Shown here one piece after another: positions 61,848-64,000 of a stretch of 64,000 nt of DNA. The stretch is from contig VYZB01000035.1 of assembly GCA_013397455.1 (NCBI GenBank), forward strand, positions 3,223,283 to 3,287,282, written 5' to 3'. The notes beneath the pieces are model-generated. The model was given only the letters and a program-made list of their open reading frames with translations. It did no database searches and was not told the origin of the DNA. Position numbers and translations under genes: made by a program. This DNA is from Crotophaga sulcirostris (lineage: Eukaryota; Chordata; Aves; Cuculiformes; Crotophagidae). Numbering within the stretch: position 1 is the stretch's first letter; the number at the start of each line of letters is the position of its first letter.

Positions 61848-63285
61848 CTACAGACAGCACAAAAAGAAGAAAATCACCTTGTAATTATTCCATATTGCTA
61901 CAAAGTACTGCTTTCTGTTGCAGTGAAGCAAATACATTCCTGTGATTAAGATGCAATTAGTAGCAAATATTCTCAAAGCTAAATCATTTGCTTTTTCAGT
62001 TACACAGTCATATTCTAGCAATTACTAAACTTGATATAACCCAAACAATAAAGGATTCCTTCCATTACCAGAGGCCAAGTTTGAACAGATCTAGATATAC
62101 AGACCAACTAGAATTCCAGCTTCTTCCATCATAGAAATCTGTACAAGGAAATTCCAGGAGAGCAAATGTCCATTTTTTCCTCCCATTTAGCTGTGATAGC
62201 ACAATCTACTGAATAGAGACTTTTTCCTGTAATGATGGTGGCTTAATGATTCCAAAAGGAACCAGGAGACTGAAAAAGACCTACTGAATAGGTACACATT
62301 TGAAATAGTGAGATTATTTTGTGACTCTTGTCTGACAAGTTTCCAACATTATCCTTCCACTGACATTCTGTGAATACAACTTTCAAGCTTAAGAATATAT
62401 ACTGACTACATAACCAGTGAGCCATTCTGCAATCATGTGAAACTTCTTGTCTTGGGGCTCGGGGGGGGAAATCCCAAACTCATACCTTAAGATTTCCTTC
62501 TTCCCTTTTGTTTCACTCCAAACAACACTTTAAAAACAGTTTTCCAAGAAAATTACAGAATGTTCAAAGACAAAAGTTCAAAACTGTTTTGGGGCATGCC
62601 TAAAATTCGATAAATATTTACTTAATAACAACAATCATCATCACCATCGCACTTCAGTAGTTTAACATAAAACATTACGTAATACTGAAACAGATGTGAT
62701 GTCCTGTCAATACTGAGTTTTCCTTTTCAAGCATGGAATGCAGATCATATAATTCAGCACCAAAACTATGCTTAAAAAGTAATCTAGTGGTATGATCTGT
62801 TTTAAAACATGCTCTAGACAAGGATCATCAACACTAAGGCTGAGAACACAGTTTCAGTTCATCCTTCAGTCCATCCGACACATGCCATTAGCAGAGCTCC
62901 AACAGACCTCAGGCAAATCAGTTACTTTAACAAAGATTCTGTAAGGTATCAGTGAGTGATGACAGATCTGAAACTGTAAAAATTTAGATACATACTAATT
63001 TGTAAAAAACAGAAATCAGACCCATATGAAGTACTAGCACATATTTTTCTCCCTTTCACTGCCTGATTCCTAGATATTTCTGCTTATTCATCAGGTCTTC
63101 TCCATCCAGAAATCTCTGTACAGAAAGATTAATTTTCAAACATGCCTGGAATGAACCTAATCCATTTCAAATCAGTTTTCTTCATTTTTTTTTTAGATAT
63201 ATGAGAAACTCCATGTAAGAGTTGATTTTGAGGGTTTGTTGTTTGTTTTTTTTTTCTAATTCAGAGAGACACTATTATATTTTAC
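61848..63285 (-). other. EPB41L2: EPB41L2 intron
   Basis: Bounded by gtaaaa (63285-63280) and ctgtctgtag (ending 61848) on the minus strand. It includes a G9 run near 62462-62470 and a T-run near 63185. No repeat or nested gene recognised. Confidence 0.75.
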
Positions 63286-63384
63286 CTTTGTGATGTGTGT
63301 AGTTGTGGTAGTCGAAATTGACTCAGATGTAATTGTCTGTGCACTCACCAACACACCAGCATTGTCACCAACACTGCCATCAAA
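63286..63384 (-). CDS. EPB41L2: EPB41L2 third-last coding exon
   Basis: The 33-codon exon reads FDGSVGDNAGVLVSAQ then TITSESISTTTTTHITK, between gtttcttacag and gtaaaa on the minus strand. The (S/T)AQTITSES-STTTTTHITK string is diagnostic of the Thr-rich linker within the CTD of 4.1R-like proteins. The Gly/Asp-containing N-terminal third is the variable part between paralogues. Both ends are phase 0, so skipping it would keep the frame; I have no evidence that it is skipped. Confidence 0.9.
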
Positions 63385-63876
63385 CTGTAAGAAACAAATG
63401 GTATTTTTGGTTTTTTTGGCATTCAAAAGCTTTGTTTTCAAAGGAGAAAAGTGTGGTTTTCTTACTAAACATATTCTTTAGCTCAGTTAAAACTCAAACC
63501 TAAATAGAAGCCATCCAAGTTTACTAAGTCATGCAAGACTTGTTACGGTTCCTTCTAGTGGAAAATTTATGATCACAGTTATATGTTCCTTTCAGGAGCA
63601 ATGAGATATTTTAATTAAGTTTCCAAAACTAAAAATGAGTTACATATTTGCAGACAGTAACTAAGTCCTTATATTAAAAAAAAACCTTTAAATTTCAGAA
63701 GTAATATTGCTATGTCTATACACACCTCACTTACTGAATTCACAGTTAAAACAATCCTGGTTGCTGGAAAAAAGTATAGGTTTTTTAAAAGGATTTTCTG
63801 GGTACGATCTACATCAATCTACAAGTAACTGGAATCAAAACCAGCTGCAAACAGCATAGTAACCCAGTCACCATAC
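63385..63876 (-). other. EPB41L2: EPB41L2 intron
   Basis: A short intron of 492 bp, gtatgg donor (63876-63871) and ttcttacag acceptor (ending 63385) on the minus strand. No repeat recognised. Confidence 0.8.
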
Positions 63877-64000
63877 CTGTGGAGATTCATAGGTGATAGT
63901 TTTAGTTTCTGTTTGTACAATTGGAACTTCCTTAGTGGAGATTTCAGTTCTCTGTGTGGCATCTGAAATGGTTACCATCTCTGTTTTCACTACTGGAGGC
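63877..64000 (-). CDS. EPB41L2: EPB41L2 coding exon, cut by the window edge
   Basis: On the minus strand, starting one base in from the window end, the exon reads PPVVKTEMVTISDATQRT, then EISTKEVPIVQTETKTITYE and SPQ, followed by gtatgg. This is the start of the CTD as found in EPB41L2 (PPVVKTEMVTISD, then STKEVPIVQTETKTITYESPQ). Together the four exons encode 136 residues. The FERM, FERM-adjacent and spectrin-actin-binding regions lie beyond the window. The protein links membrane proteins to the spectrin-actin cytoskeleton at the cell cortex. The paralogue call rests on these residues and on the SMLR1 neighbour; EPB41L3 is the main alternative. Confidence 0.88.

Noticed and set aside
1..64000. 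tRNA, rRNA, microRNA genes, CRISPR arrays, endogenous retroviral genes or LTRs, and mitochondrial insertions
   Set aside because: Looked for by eye on both strands; no cloverleaf with A and B boxes, regular spaced repeats, retroviral gene text or paired LTRs were recognised. A covariance-model or library search could still find small or decayed ones.

Overview
This is nuclear DNA from a bird. It is A+T-rich, has long non-coding stretches and spliced genes with GT-AG introns, and carries several CR1 retrotransposon fragments, including the avian 3' tails in which a short ATTCTGTG-like unit repeats. Nothing in it looks bacterial, viral or organellar. The species cannot be fixed from the sequence. 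The gene pair seen here sits on chromosome 3 in chicken (recalled, not checked).

Two protein-coding genes can be supported, both in the right third. (1) SMLR1-like, plus strand: a two-exon gene for an 81-residue single-pass membrane protein, with coding exons at 43406-43538 and 47098-47210 and a poly(A) signal at 47903. (2) EPB41L2 (band 4.1-like protein 2), minus strand: the last four coding exons at 63877-64000 (continuing beyond the window), 63286-63384, 61767-61847 and 58956-59063. They encode the conserved C-terminal domain and the stop codon. The two genes converge, and human SMLR1 and EPB41L2 on 6q23 are arranged the same way, so order and orientation support both names.

The left 43 kb holds no gene I can recognise. 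It is intergenic DNA with a short CR1 tail (15062-15127), a complete non-autonomous hAT-type element with its 8-bp target duplication (16581-16790), a MIR-like SINE (about 24085-24225), a clear CR1 (25281-25985) and several badly decayed older CR1 stretches (about 29690-31345, 33440-33800, 38730-39560). The roughly 10 kb between the two genes holds a longer CR1 (48487-49341), a short inverted CR1 tail (49755-49830) and a decayed one (51530-51800). Another CR1 lies in the presumed EPB41L2 3' UTR (58352-58660), and a CR1 tail lies in its last intron (59718-59780).

I found no new multi-gene system. The observations most worth following are: a phase-compatible possible alternative last exon of SMLR1 (44035-44303); a cluster of liver-type transcription factor motifs just upstream of the SMLR1 start; the CR1 inside the EPB41L2 3' UTR; the intact hAT MITE; and a few strong motif matches (CTCF-like, a 16-bp E-box palindrome, a homeodomain-site cluster) in the gene-free region.
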